Shown piece after piece: positions 31,927 to 42,081 of a stretch of 64,000 nucleotides of DNA. A model generated the notes under the pieces. That model was not told the DNA's origin and did not search any database. It was given only the letters and a program-made list of their open reading frames with translations. Source of the stretch: Piliocolobus tephrosceles (Eukaryota > Chordata > Mammalia > Primates > Cercopithecidae). The first letter of the stretch is position 1. Each line of letters begins with the position of its first letter. The translations under genes and the position numbers were made by a program. Location of the stretch: assembly GCF_002776525.5 (NCBI RefSeq), contig NC_045436.1, positions 161,122,835-161,186,834 on the forward strand, written 5' to 3'.

Positions 31927-32904
31927 GCCTCAATTTCACTGGGGATTAAAGAAACATAGAAATATGTTCAGGACTTGGCATAGTACCAGAACTGTGATAC
32001 ATTTTCCTTAAATGGTAACTATTACCGTTATAGTCATTACGGCACTATCATAGTGTGCCATGTATTCAGATTATTTATATATTTGTCGGGTTCTCCTATG
32101 AAACTAGGGGCTCCTGGATGATAGAAAACCAGATCCAATTCACCCTTAATGACACATTTCCCTATATTCAGGAGCCCATAATTTATGAAGGAGACAGACG
32201 TGTACATAAAGTCTGTTGTGAGCACAGGAGATAGCAAACGTCCAAAAGTGCTGAACACAGAACTAGCACACAGAAGATGCCCAATAATGACAAAACAAAT
32301 AAAACCAAAGCACCCTGCATGTCAGGGCATTTGCATGGGAGGTAAGATTGATAAGGGCAAGGCTGGCCTTCACGTTTGCCACACGGAGCACAGTCAAGGA
32401 AATGAATGACGGGCTTATTTGGCAGTTTTATAACCATAGCTGTTGCTCATGTTTCCAGGCTCCCTCACCCTCCAGAGACCAACAACCGTCGCATGATGAA
32501 AAAACTAATTAGAGCAAGCATGGTGCCCAGAATAAGCAGCCTATTAAGGAAATTTGAGTCAAATGAATGCAAAAGGACATCTATTGTAAATATACCCTTA
32601 ACCAGTATTTATTTTTTGTTCTCTCCCAACTTCCCTAAAGGGAGTTTATTGTTTGAGAAAAGTCATAGTAAAAAATCAGAAGGCTTTTACCACACACCTC
32701 CTGGTCCCCAGAGAGGTCCTCTCTGGGGCCAGCAGGCTGCATGGAGCAAGCTCCCGGCAGAAACACTCAGGCAGCATGTGCTGAGCCTGAGCAGCAAGGT
32801 TAACAGACTCAGACAAATTCATCTTCATTTCATGTTTTCGACAGCCTCTCAACTTGGGTCAACTCCAAGGCAAGCCAAGTGACTTTATTAGAGGCAGGGA
32901 GAGG
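31927..32904. other. Unannotated segment with conserved-noncoding-like texture
   Basis: No repeat recognised over about 1 kb. It contains an octamer-like ATTTGCAT (about 32328-32335) and several TAATTA or ATTTA cores. A 158-codon frame (32406-32882) has no recognisable domain, and I reject it as a gene. Function unknown. Confidence 0.4.
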
Positions 32905-33085
32905 TGATGGAGAGCACGTGGACTAACTTGGATTCCATTCCCAACTCCGCGACCCACCGGCTGGAGGACCTTGACCTACTGACTTAATTTCTCTGAGTCT
33001 CAATTCCCTCATCTGTAAAATAGGGATAATAAGAAGTCACCTTGTCAGGCTAGGATGAAGAGAAAATAGAGATGCCGAGTGTCTG
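32905..33085 (+). mobile_element. MIR SINE
   Basis: 'GGATTCCATTCCCAACTCCGCGACCCACCGGCTGGAGGACCTTGACC..ACTTAATTTCTCTGAGTCTCAATTCCCTCATCTGTAAAATAGGGATAATAAG' is clear forward MIR. Confidence 0.88.
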
Positions 33086-33114
33086 GCTTACAATGGCCTG
33101 AGTTTTTTATTCCA

Positions 33115-33295
33115 ACTTTGCCCCTTGCTGTCTATACATAACCTCCCTGTCCCTCAAATTCTGTAAAATCTGTGAAGTACGAAAAATCACTAGCCTTAAG
33201 GCTGTTGTGGGTATTAAATGAGTCAGCATATGTAAAGTCCTTAGAACAGTATCTGGTACACAGCAGGCACTTCGTAAGTGTTGCTATTGCAGTTA
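33115..33295 (+). mobile_element. Second MIR SINE in the same orientation
   Basis: 'CCTCCCTGTCCCTCAAATTCTGTAAAATCTGTGAAG' followed by 'GGCTGTTGTGGGTATTAAATGAGTCAGCATATGTAAAGTCCTTAGAACAGTATCTGGTACACAGCAGGCAC' is a MIR 3' half directly downstream of the previous one. Confidence 0.82.
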
Positions 33296-33799
33296 TTCAA
33301 ACAGAATTAATAGAAATCTCTGATGACCAGAGACCTCCTAATCATCTCACTTTAGTCCAGATATCAGCTGCAATACATCAGCTCATATGCAGAAATGGTA
33401 AGAGTGGATTTAAGCAAATCGTAATTCAGTGAGTCATGATTCCAGTTTATAAGCAGAGAAGCACAATTCAAATTTATAGGCAGCTGGGCTGCTAATTAAG
33501 AAGAAGCCTTTAATTACAGCACCTGATGTAGAAGCCCTGTCTCATGCTTACTGGCCTTGTTTTGTCTCACTTCTCCCTCAGTCTATCACCCATCTATTTA
33601 CCTGCTTATTATTTATTTCTCTGTCTCCACAGAGGGTATATATGTCTGTTGTCCAGAAACCTAAAAAGTGAAACTGCTTCCTGGCACCAGAACTCACACA
33701 TCTCTGCTGGAAGTAAAAACAGTACTCAGTTCCCCAGGGTGGTGATTTCTGAGGACAATGGAGGAGCCACAGGACTTCGGGTGGGGGCCAAGAAGATGG
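33296..33799. other. Unannotated segment
   Basis: I recognise no repeat. A 146-codon frame (33544-33984) runs from here into the L1 that follows, so it is not a gene. Confidence 0.45.
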
Positions 33800-34023
33800 G
33801 CCATAGAATTTACCCCCAGGAAATGAAAGGCTATGTTCATACAGAAATCTGTATGCAGATATGTATTATAGTGACTTTATTCATAATCGTCAAAAACTTG
33901 AAACAACCCAAATGCCCTTCAGCTGGTGAATGGATAAACAAACCATGGTACATTCATACAATGAAATACTATTCAACAATTTAAAAAAAACAACTGCTAG
34001 TACCAGTATACCATCAATACATC

Positions 34024-34710
34024 TATATTATTCCATTCTTGCATTGCTACAAAGAACTACCTGAAGGCCAGGTGCGGTGGCTCACGCCGGTAATCCCAAC
34101 ACTTTGGGAGGCCGAGGTGGGTGGATCACCTGAGGTCAGGAGTTCAAGACCAGCCTGACCAATATGGTGAAACCCCACCTCTACTAAAAATACAAAAATT
34201 AGCTGGGCATGATGGTGGGCACCTGTAGTCTCAGCTACTTGGGAGGCTGAGACAGGAGGATTGCTTGAATCCGGGAGGCAGAGATTGCAGTGAGCCAAGA
34301 TCATGCCACTGCACTCTAGCCTGGGCGACAGAATGAGACTCTGTCTCAAAAACAAAAACAAAAACAAAAACAGAAACAAAGGTTTCATTGGCTCACAGTT
34401 ATACAGGAAGGCTATATAGGAAGCATCGCTGGGGAGGACTCAGGAAACTTACGATCATGGTGGAAGGCAAAAGGGAACCAAATACGTACATCTTCACATG
34501 GTGGAGCAGGAGAGAGAGAGAGAGAAAAGGGGGAGGTACTACACACTTTTAAACAACCAGATCTCGGCAGAATTCATTCAGTATCATGAGAACAGCAAGG
34601 GGGAAATCCGCCTTCATGATCCAATCACCTCCCCACAGGACCCTTCCCCAGCACTGGGGATTATAATTCGACATGATATTTGTGCAGAGACACAAATCCA
34701 AGCCATATCA
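34024..34710 (-). mobile_element. THE1/MST-type MaLR LTR inside the L1, itself split by an Alu
   Basis: Reverse-complement LTR from 'TATATTATTCCATTCTTGCATTGCTACAAAGAACTACCTGA' to 'CCAATCACCTCCCCACAGGACCC..ATTATAATTCGACATGATATTTG..CAAGCCATATCA'. The 5-bp target-site duplication ACATC is exact (34019-34023 and 34711-34715). Confidence 0.93.
34066..34380 (+). mobile_element. Alu inside the THE1-type LTR, without a visible target-site duplication
   Basis: Sense AluS-like element from GGCCAGGTGCGGTGGCTCACGCC with an (AAAAAC)n tail. The LTR breaks at 'CTACCTGA' and resumes at 'GGTTTCATTGGCTC'. The LTR text normally between them is missing and no duplication is seen. Confidence 0.95.
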
Positions 34711-35045
34711 ACATCTCAAAAGCATTAGTTAAGTAAAAAAAAGCCAGACTCAAAATATTGTCTGACTACATATTGTACGATTCCTATTAGTATGACTTCC
34801 CAGAAAAAGGCAAAGCTATAGGCACAGAAAAACAGATCAGTGGTTGCCAGGGCCTGTTGTTGGGAGAAGGGGGCTGGCTACAAAAAGCCTTAGGGAATTT
34901 GGGGAAGGAATGGAAATGTTTCATCTCCTCATTGTGGTGGTGGTTACACAACAAATGTGTTTGGAAACACTCGCAAACTCTACACTAAAATAAATAAATT
35001 TTGTAGTGTGTGAATTAGACCTCAGTAAACCTAACTTTAAAATAA

Positions 35046-35819
35046 AATGATTCATAAGAACCATGGAGCAGCAATAAAAGAACTTTGGCACTTCCCAAAG
35101 TCAAACAAATAACCTCTATTTTTTTCTGACTTTTATTTTTACTTTATGTATTTATTGAGATCCTTGTTAGCCATTAAAATATGCATACTTTAAAGTAGAG
35201 GACAATTAATCTCATCAAATATAGTAGCACTAGCATAGGAAAATATTTCTTTTTCCAACTAAAATCAGTCTTGCAGAGAGAATCAGATATGAATTCCATT
35301 GGGCAAAACACATTAGCAGCCTTTATCCATGTCAGATGATGCATAGGAAGGAATGCATTGTTTCAGACTCTGGAGAAGGGGAGATAAGGGCTGTTGCCCA
35401 GCCTATTCATGACTGACCTCAATGCACAATGACCTCAACACATAGGAAAGCTGGTCCTACATAACTAAGGCAAAATTGAATAGAGACAAATGCCAGGTGG
35501 GTGCTCCTAGAAGAATAACTTTGGCCAAGTAAAATAAGCCCAGCATGGATAACAGTCCAAGAATTTACATTCAGAATACTCTCCGACTTCTTTAGCTTTG
35601 CAGAAAGAGACCTGGTTTTCATAGTTCATCACAGATGTAGAAGAGTGTGCACTGATTGTTGTGAGCTTTTTCCACCATTAAAACAAGTTTTCCTACTGAA
35701 AACACACTTCACTAATGAGTCATTAGTGTCAGCTCTTCAAAGAATGCGAGCTCCAAAACGTGTCGGTTGATAAATAAGTAACCCAAGGCTGGGTGCATGC
35801 AGAGAAGGAGACCAGTGAC
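35046..35819. other. Unannotated segment
   Basis: No repeat recognised, AT-rich, only short frames. Confidence 0.45.
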
Positions 35820-35824
35820 GTGGC

Positions 35825-35960
35825 CAGTGAGTATTGAGTATTTGCTGAGCCCAGATGTGTACGACATCACCTTATCCCACCACAACCTATGAGGAAGATG
35901 TTGCTATCACCACTTTACAGACAGGAGACGAAAGCTTAGAAAGATGAGACTACTTGCTCT
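35825..35960 (-). mobile_element. MIR-like relic, antisense
   Basis: 'GTATTTGCTGAGCCCAGATGTGTACGACATCACCTTATCCCACCACAACCTATGAGGAAGATG' and 'CCACTTTACAGACAGGAGACGAAAGCTTAGAAAGATGAG' follow the reverse-strand MIR order. Confidence 0.65.
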
Positions 35961-36530
35961 TGACCATCTTATATTTTCAAATGCAAATGTTCTATGTTTC
36001 TACTGCAAGTGGAAATAGTGATTCTGAATTAAATTTAGACAGAGGGTGGGGGAGGCAAGAGAAGCGAAAATAAAATCATAAAGACATGAACAATGGTGTG
36101 CTGGTAAATGCTTAACATCCGGCTCTGGGATGGGGTGCTAATTTATGCCATAAATAGTCTACTATGACCAAGTTCAAGCTATCCTCACAAAGTCAACCAG
36201 CTTACAAACTTCCTGACAATTTAACAACTGGCTCTCCTGAGAGTTGTTTGTAGGGAAGTTTTTGATAAAAAACACAATTCAAAGAAAGGCTTACAAGAAC
36301 CCTGCGTGAAGTAAAAGGCAGGCCATCCACACTACAACAAAACTTTGGGACCTTGAACTTTGGGTTCATAATCTCAAAACTGAGAAGAGTCCCTCCACAC
36401 TCTTGGAGCTAGCTGCGCACCCATTGGAATCTTTAAGGTGAAACAAACCAGGGAAATTTCTCCCAAGAAGAGAATGGCATCCTTGATCTGAACAGCTTTT
36501 CCCAAGTTCACAGATTAAGACCTCTACTAT
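35961..36530. other. Unannotated, possibly upstream part of the class I retrovirus relic
   Basis: The sequence directly precedes the env relic. Some of it may be decayed pol or leader sequence, but I see no diagnostic motif and do not assign it. Confidence 0.35.
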
Positions 36531-37335
36531 CATGAAACTCTTATCTTTGAATATTTTTCCTTGCTTATGCCTCTGTGAACAATAGAAGCAGAAAAGGGGT
36601 CTGTTGTGGGCACTAATGGAGTAGACTTTTATTTGTGAAGGAGTTTGCAGCCAGCCTTATACATGGATAAACTTCTACTTTGACAGATAAAAGATGAAGG
36701 CCCAATGTAGGTGAGAAACTTTAATGGTACATGTGTTGCCCCATAATCAGTCAAAAACAAAATGTTGGTTCACTCCTTTTAACCCACATCATGGGTTAAA
36801 GAGAACATTGCCAGAAGGCCTTCACTCTTTTAAAAGGGCATCATTTGTTAGGTCCTTTTTCCATGGTTTAAAGTAAAAGAAGCAATGATTAGAAATCTAT
36901 GCCTCATGATAGGCTCTATAGCAAATTCTAGGATAACGGCTACAGTTACACAACAGACTTTAAATCATCTTGTGAAAGTTATGCTAAACAATAGAATTGG
37001 CTAAACAGTAATGTACTTGCGCAGCTGCTGGCACTTGTGACCTATGGGGAAATACATCAAACGAAGATTATATAAATTCAGTGGTAGGGGATTGACAAAG
37101 AAATTGCTTAGTCAAGTGAGTAAACTCTGTATCTAGCTCATTCTTTGATCTATTTGATTTTAGGAGGTTTGATTTATGGAGACCTTGGGTAAGGAACATA
37201 CTCCAAACTCTTGGTATTATCCTCCCAATAGTCTTAATAATAGTCTCCCTGGCACGCTGTATTCTCTCAAAGGTTTCAAATGCTCGCATGCAGCCATCTC
37301 TAGAATGTCATATGGTCTCTCTTCAACTGGAATAA
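36531..37335 (+). pseudogene. Class I endogenous retrovirus env relic (transmembrane subunit)
   Basis: Seen: a Met-rich start region near 36531 with a hydrophobic leader-like stretch. After a heavily broken and shortened surface part, an in-frame block at about 36870-36992 has the order expected of a gammaretrovirus-like transmembrane ectodomain: an A/T-rich helix with repeated LNHLV-type heptads, then a cysteine cluster damaged by frame change. The last open piece (37177-37332, 52 codons, TAA at 37333-37335) has Trp-rich juxtamembrane sequence, a hydrophobic ILPIVLIIVSLA membrane span and a short tail. Known: this order is typical of class I env. The surface subunit is mostly deleted and several stops and shifts are present, so it is dead. 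Confidence 0.78.
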
Positions 37336-37944
37336 CAGGAGCTGAATGAAATGTGCAACCATGAGGACATCACAACCTACAAATGATGTGCTGAGACTGG
37401 ACACCCAAAAACATGGTAATGGAGAGTGGCGCTAAGGCCCTAAGTTTTGGTTACACTCTCACCTAAGTGAGAACCTGACCAAAATGGGGGAATGTTTTAA
37501 AACAAAATTATGAAAGGCCATTGTTTTGAACTGAGCTCATGCACTAGTCCCCAACAAACCAAACCAAACCAAACCAAACCAAAATGGAGTTGCTCACGCT
37601 AAGACTTTAAGGAAACACATAGATTCTAGAACAGAGCAGGTTTTGCCTTTCTCTTGCAAATCTCTATAACAAACATTTCTGACAGCATAGGTATCCACCC
37701 TCTGAAGTTCCCATTAAGTCTTTTAACCAAACTCATTTCTTCTCACTTAGAGACCATCAAGCTTTAGATGATCAGGCAACAAAGGTTCCAGCCAGTTCCA
37801 GGTGAAGACACCAGCCCTGGACATCAAGAAGCTACCCTGCCTCCACTAGACAGAACAGGGCGAGAGTGCCGTGATCCCCAAGAGGTAGGGACTCCGCCCC
37901 AAGCCAGCATGAAGCACTTACAGAAAAAAAAAAAAAAAACCATC
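37336..37944 (+). mobile_element. Endogenous retrovirus region between env and 3' LTR
   Basis: Noncoding tail of the provirus. It includes a (CCAAA)n stretch (37550-37584) and, near the end, 'CCCCAAGAGGTAGGGACTCCGCCCCAAGCCAGCATGAAGCA', phrasing that I associate with env-3' ends of human class I elements. A purine run GAAAAAAAAAAAAAAAAA (37923-37939) sits just before the LTR, where the polypurine tract is expected. Confidence 0.65.
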
Positions 37945-38353
37945 TGTCTCTCTACTTCCCATAAAGATTTATGGGGATCACATCTCTGAGGGGGAGATAA
38001 GGCAGGAAAATAGAGTCTGGAGGCAGGGAACATAAGGCCGATTCACACTTCAGCTATAACAGGAAATATCCTCTCCACAGGGCGTACGCCATAAATGGCT
38101 TTGTAACTTTACTTCATCTTCTCCGTTTACATAAGGCGAACCTGAAGTAACCAGTGGAATCCTCTAGGGGGTATTTAAACTCCCAAAAATTCTGTAACGG
38201 GGCCTTTTGAGTTCCTGTGCTCCAGCCCACTCCCACACTGTGGAGTGTACACTATCTTTTTCTATAAAAGCCTTCATTCCTTCCTTGCTTTGTGCGTTTT
38301 GTCCAATTCTTTGTTTAAGATGCCAAGAACCTGGACACCCTCCAGCAGTAACA
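37945..38353 (+). mobile_element. 3' LTR of the class I endogenous retrovirus
   Basis: About 409 bp from TGTCTCTCTAC to the terminal 'CCCTCCAGCAGTAACA'. It has a TATA-like TATTTAAA (38172-38179), 'GGAGTGTACACTATCTTTTTCTATAAAAGCC' (a decayed polyadenylation-signal region) and the U5-like 'GCTTTGTGCGTTTTGTCCAATTCTTTG'. The retroviral tail directly upstream supports a proviral LTR, not a solo LTR. No 5' LTR is visible in the window. Confidence 0.75.
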
Positions 38354-38984
38354 GGTACAGCAGAACGACTGAAAGAGGGAAGAGAGCTGAAGGGTTTGGA
38401 GGGATAACGGAGGAAGACAGAATGCAGGTGACGGATTTGAGACCTGCTGGTGAAAATGGAGGCTCCATTGGGAGTTCAAAAAAAAACCAAAGAACCCCAG
38501 GTCACCCCCTGTGCCTCATGGCCCCCTGAAATCTAAGGCTATGGGTGGGTCTGGGAACGGAACAGAAGCCTCTGCTTACGGGGAGGCCAATAACCCAGTC
38601 ATCACTGGTCAGAGTTTAGAAAAGTGATCCCTGGAACAGGAAACAGACTGAGTCACTAAGAAGGGGAAACGGTGATTTCTGGTGACCACACTGTCAAACC
38701 TACTCTGATGTCCAAGCATAAAGAAGCACTGGCTAGCCATCTGAGCCCCTCCAATAGTAAATAGCACCCGTCCGTGTCCTCCATGTTAGCTTGGACCCCC
38801 ACCACTGGCAAAGGGAAGCCTCCAGTGTCACGTGCTGCTCATAAATCTTACTTCTGAGTGCCTGATGCCAGCATTTTCTCCTGTCACGTAGTTTTTGACG
38901 CTTGCTGCTTAGCTTCTGACCTTATTTCTCGTTCTCCTATTTGCAGCCTCATCATCAAGCCTGAAGGACACACAGTCCTTCCTC
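38354..38984. other. Unannotated segment
   Basis: No repeat recognised between the ERV LTR and the next MLT1. Only short frames. Confidence 0.4.
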
Positions 38985-39467
38985 TATAAATTTGGCTTTC
39001 CTTTGAATTCTCCCCACTCCCACACTCATGGCAGTTTTTAAACAAAGCCGCAAATTCCTTGACATTCCTTTCTTCCAGAGGTGCCACTGTGCAACTCTGA
39101 GATTGGGTCATAAATGGCCATTCAGCCCTGAGCTGCTGTTAGGAAACTAACTACCCTGAGGCCACCATGATGGAAAAGCCACATGTTGGCTCTCGGGTGG
39201 TTGTGGGGGGGAAGTTCCAGCTGATCTGAGCTTTTCATTCAACTTGCCAAGATACCACATATGAGTAAATCAATCTTGAACCCTCCTAGACAGCCCAGCC
39301 TCCATCTGAACACAGCAAATGACTTTAGTAGATGCTATATGGAGCTTTTCTACTGACCCCTGCCTAAAATCCTTACACACAAAGTCCTGAGATATAATAA
39401 AATGGTTGCTGATTAAAGTCAGCAAGTTTGGGGGGTAGTTTGTTATACAGCAGTGGATAACACAGCA
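38985..39467 (+). mobile_element. MLT1-type MaLR LTR
   Basis: Sense LTR: 'CCTTGACATTCCTTTCTTCCAGAGG', 'GTTCCAGCTGATCTGAGC', and the typical ending 'GATATAATAAAATGGTTGCTG..GGGGGGTAGTTTGTTATACAGCAGTGGATAACACAGCA'. The left edge is approximate. Confidence 0.8.
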
Positions 39468-39684
39468 CCCCTCTCACAGGCTGCTCTTTTGAAAAGCCTG
39501 GGGGCTGACAGTGGATCTAGTCCTAACTCCAGAACTGCTAAGATCCTTTGATCAGCACAATGAAACATTGGTTTATTTAATCCCATCGTATGAACCAAGA
39601 ACAATTTTACTAGCCTATATACTACAAGTGTGCAATAAAGAATCACAACCTTCAACACACATCTTCTTAAAATATCATTTTCTG

Positions 39685-39985
39685 AGGCAGGGCGCGGTGG
39701 CTCAAGCCTGTAATCCCAGCACTTTGGGAGGCCGAGACAGGCAAATCACGAGGTCAGCAGATCGAGACCATCCTGGCTAACACGGTGAAACCTCGTCTCT
39801 ACTAAAAAATACAAAAAACTAGCCGGGCGAGGTGGCGGGCGCCTGTAGTCCCACCCACTTGGGAGGCTGAGGCAGGAGAATGGCATGAACCCGGGAGGCA
39901 GAGCTTGCAGTGAGCTGAGATCCGGCCACTGCGCTCCAGCCCGGGCGACAGAGCCAGACTCCGTCTCAAAAAAAAAAAAAAAAAA
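39685..39985 (+). mobile_element. AluY of an Old World monkey-like subfamily
   Basis: Sense Alu with 'GGCTCAAGCCTGTAATCCC', 'AGATCGAGACCATCCTGGCTAACACGG', 'ACTAAAAAATACAAAAAACTAGCCGGGCGAGGTGGCGGGCGCC' and 'GAGCTGAGATCCGGCCACTGC'. These variants together suggest a lineage-specific AluY of cercopithecids. Near-perfect target-site duplication ATCATTTTCTG / ATCAGTTTCTG (39674-39684, 39986-39996). Confidence 0.96.
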
Positions 39986-39996
39986 ATCAGTTTCTG

Positions 39997-40324
39997 GACC
40001 TAATGAACATCAGCGGTTTCTAAGATGTCCTGTTAATATTTGTTTGCTACTTGTTCATTCCCTTGTTTATGAACTACTCCCTATCACAGAAGTAGAAGGA
40101 GGTTCCCAAGATTCATAGACAATTTAAATGAGAAGATTTTATTCATTTATGTATAAGTATTCTCGCTTGCATTTGAGAAAAGCATTCTTCCAGCTGAACA
40201 GCAAAACACCTCCATAACAATTCACGGAACAAGGAAGAATAAATTGGGAACTATCCCTTCAAACCTGTCATTCCAATTGAATTACACGAACATGTATTGT
40301 CAGTTACCTGTCTAACTTATAGCT
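39997..40324. other. No recognisable feature
   Basis: AT-rich, no named repeat. Confidence 0.45.
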
Positions 40325-40500
40325 TGCCTTTACTCATTCATGCCACTTTATTTACTGAGCATGTAAATATACCCAGTGCCATACTGGATTCTAGAACCAC
40401 AGAGATGAGGGAGAAACAATAGTGGAACTGAGGAGCTTATAGTCTTGCAAAGGCAACAAACACATAGCAAGTATGTTAATTTTGTGATTGTAAATGCAAA
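40325..40500 (-). mobile_element. L2-like relic, antisense
   Basis: 'TTACTCATTCATGCCACTTTATTTACTGAGCATG', 'CCAGTGCCATACTGGATTCTAG' and 'GGAGCTTATAGTCTTGCAAAGGCAACAAACAC' follow the reversed L2 3' region. Confidence 0.65.
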
Positions 40501-41045
40501 CATTCGTTAAGTCTTGATATTTCTGGAATTGGAGTGTGTCTTCTCAATGTCAAATCTTACTTTCATACCAGCTGCATAAAAATACAGCTGCACTGAAATA
40601 CATCATACAGCCCCCTTTTCTCACCTCAGCGAATTATTTGCATTGGTAACAGTATTTTCACTAAACTTTGGATCTCTAATTTGTTGCTTAAAATGTCTTT
40701 CAGAAGATTGTGTTATGATAAAACATTAAAACAAAAACATAGGTGCATACAGAAGAAAATACCTCTCTTCAATAGGCAATGCAATTAAAGGGGGTCTCTC
40801 AGAAATAGCTCATAGAGCTTTCAAACCAGGGAGAGACAGGTGTAACCAACGCACGCACCATGAAGGGTTATCGCTCAGGCTCTAGAAGTCTCTGTTCAAA
40901 GCTTCCTGTTCCTTAAAGAGCAGCCATTTAACTTTTAGCAATATGTCATTTGCTACTCTTGTATGATCCTATACTGGTGGATGTATGTCATTACAGAGTT
41001 TTTCAAACCCATAAAATGTAGAACACCACAAGTGAACTCTAATGT
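40501..41045. other. Unannotated segment
   Basis: I recognise no gene or repeat. Confidence 0.45.
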
Positions 41046-41057
41046 AAACTATGGGTG

Positions 41058-41360
41058 GACCCTGCGCAGTGGCTCACGCCTGTAATCCCAGCACTTTGAG
41101 GGGCTAAGGCGGGCAGATCCTGAGGTCGAGAGATCGAGACCGTCCTGGCCAAGATGATGAAACCCCATCTCTACTAAAAATACAAAAATGAGCTGAGCAT
41201 GTTGGTGCACGCCTATAGTCCCAGTTACTCTGGAGGCTGAGGCGGGAGAATCGCTTGAACCTGGGAGGCGGAGGTTGCAGTAAGCCAAGATCGCGCCACT
41301 GCACTCCAGCCTGGCAATAGAACAAGACTCCGTCTCAAAGCAACAACAAACAAACAAACA
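41058..41360 (+). mobile_element. Alu, full length (AluSc-like)
   Basis: Sense Alu with an altered head (ACCCTGCGCAGTGGCTCACGCC) and a CAAA-rich tail. The target-site duplication AAACTATGGGTG is perfect (41046-41057 and 41361-41372). Confidence 0.97.
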
Positions 41361-41416
41361 AAACTATGGGTGATAATGATGTGTCAATGTAGGTTCATCA
41401 GTTGTAACACGTACAC

Positions 41417-41696
41417 CAGCGATCCCCAACCTTAGTGGTTTCAGGATGAAACTGCTCCACCTCAGATCCTCAGGCATAAGTTAGAGTTTCATAAGGAGGG
41501 CGCAGCCTAGATCCCTCGCATGCGCAGTTCACCATCGAGTTCGTGCTCCTATGAGAGTCTACTGCTGCTGCCCATCTGACAGGAGGCAGAGCTCCGGCAG
41601 TAATGCTCACTTGCCGCTCACCTCCTGTTGCGCAGCCCAGCTCCTAACAGGCCACAGCCAGGTACAGGTCCATGGCCAGGGGACTAGGGACCTCTG
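41417..41696 (+). mobile_element. MER1-type hAT-Charlie nonautonomous element
   Basis: The ends CAGCGATCCCCAACC and GGGACCTCTG form degenerate terminal inverted repeats. The body contains 'AGATCCCTCGCATGCGCAGTTCACCATCGAG', 'GAGTCTACTGCTGCTGCCCATCTGACAGGAGGCAGAGCTC' and 'CTCCTAACAGGCCACAGCCAGGTACAGGTCCATGGCC', which I associate with MER1. It lacks the central part of a longer copy. Confidence 0.85.
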
Positions 41697-42081
41697 ATGG
41701 ATACCACTGGTGAGGGATGCTGATAATGGGGAAGGCTATGCATGTATGAGGGCAAAGAGAATATGGGGTATCTCTGCACCTTCCTCTCAATTTTGCTGTG
41801 AAAATAAAAGTGCTGTAACAAATTAAGTTCTTAAAAATATTACATATTGTTTATCTTTATGACTGACGTCTTTGATAACCCCTTAAATTTTGTAACCAAT
41901 GCCAATGCCTCAGCAACTGCACCCCCAGTCCCAGCCTGTGTGGCTCATCACGTGCTGCCAAATCATCAAAGGGTTTTGCTTCCAGTGACTCTTACATAAA
42001 TACAAACATTATTTTACAAGATTTTTAAATTTAATTACAAAAATACTGCATACTCATAAAAACTAAAAAGCAGAAAACAGC
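41697..42081. other. No recognisable feature
   Basis: AT-rich. No gene or repeat that I can name. Confidence 0.45.

Larger units (their letters stand above)
33800..35045 (+). mobile_element. Old L1 (L1M-type) 3' end split by a THE1-type LTR
   Basis: The first piece (33800-34023) has 'GACTTTATTCATAATCGTCAAAAACTTGAAACAACCCAAATGCCCTTCAGCTGGTGAATGGATAAAC' and 'CATACAATGAAATACTATTCAACAATT'. The second piece (from 34716) resumes with 'TCAAAAGCATTAGTTAAGT', 'CATATTGTACGATTCCTATTAGTATGA', 'ATCAGTGGTTGCCAGGGCCTG' and 'GTGTGAATTAGACCTCAGTAAA'. Together they make one L1 3' end interrupted once. Confidence 0.88.

Noticed and set aside
32406..32882. 158-codon open frame on the plus strand
   Set aside because: No recognisable domain, no splice or promoter context, and composition like its surroundings. 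I treat it as chance.
33544..33984. 146-codon open frame on the plus strand
   Set aside because: Its second half is L1 3' sequence, so the frame crosses a repeat boundary.
37550..37584. Direct CCAAA repeats considered as a CRISPR-like or binding-site array
   Set aside because: It is a simple pentamer microsatellite without spacers, inside a retroviral tail.
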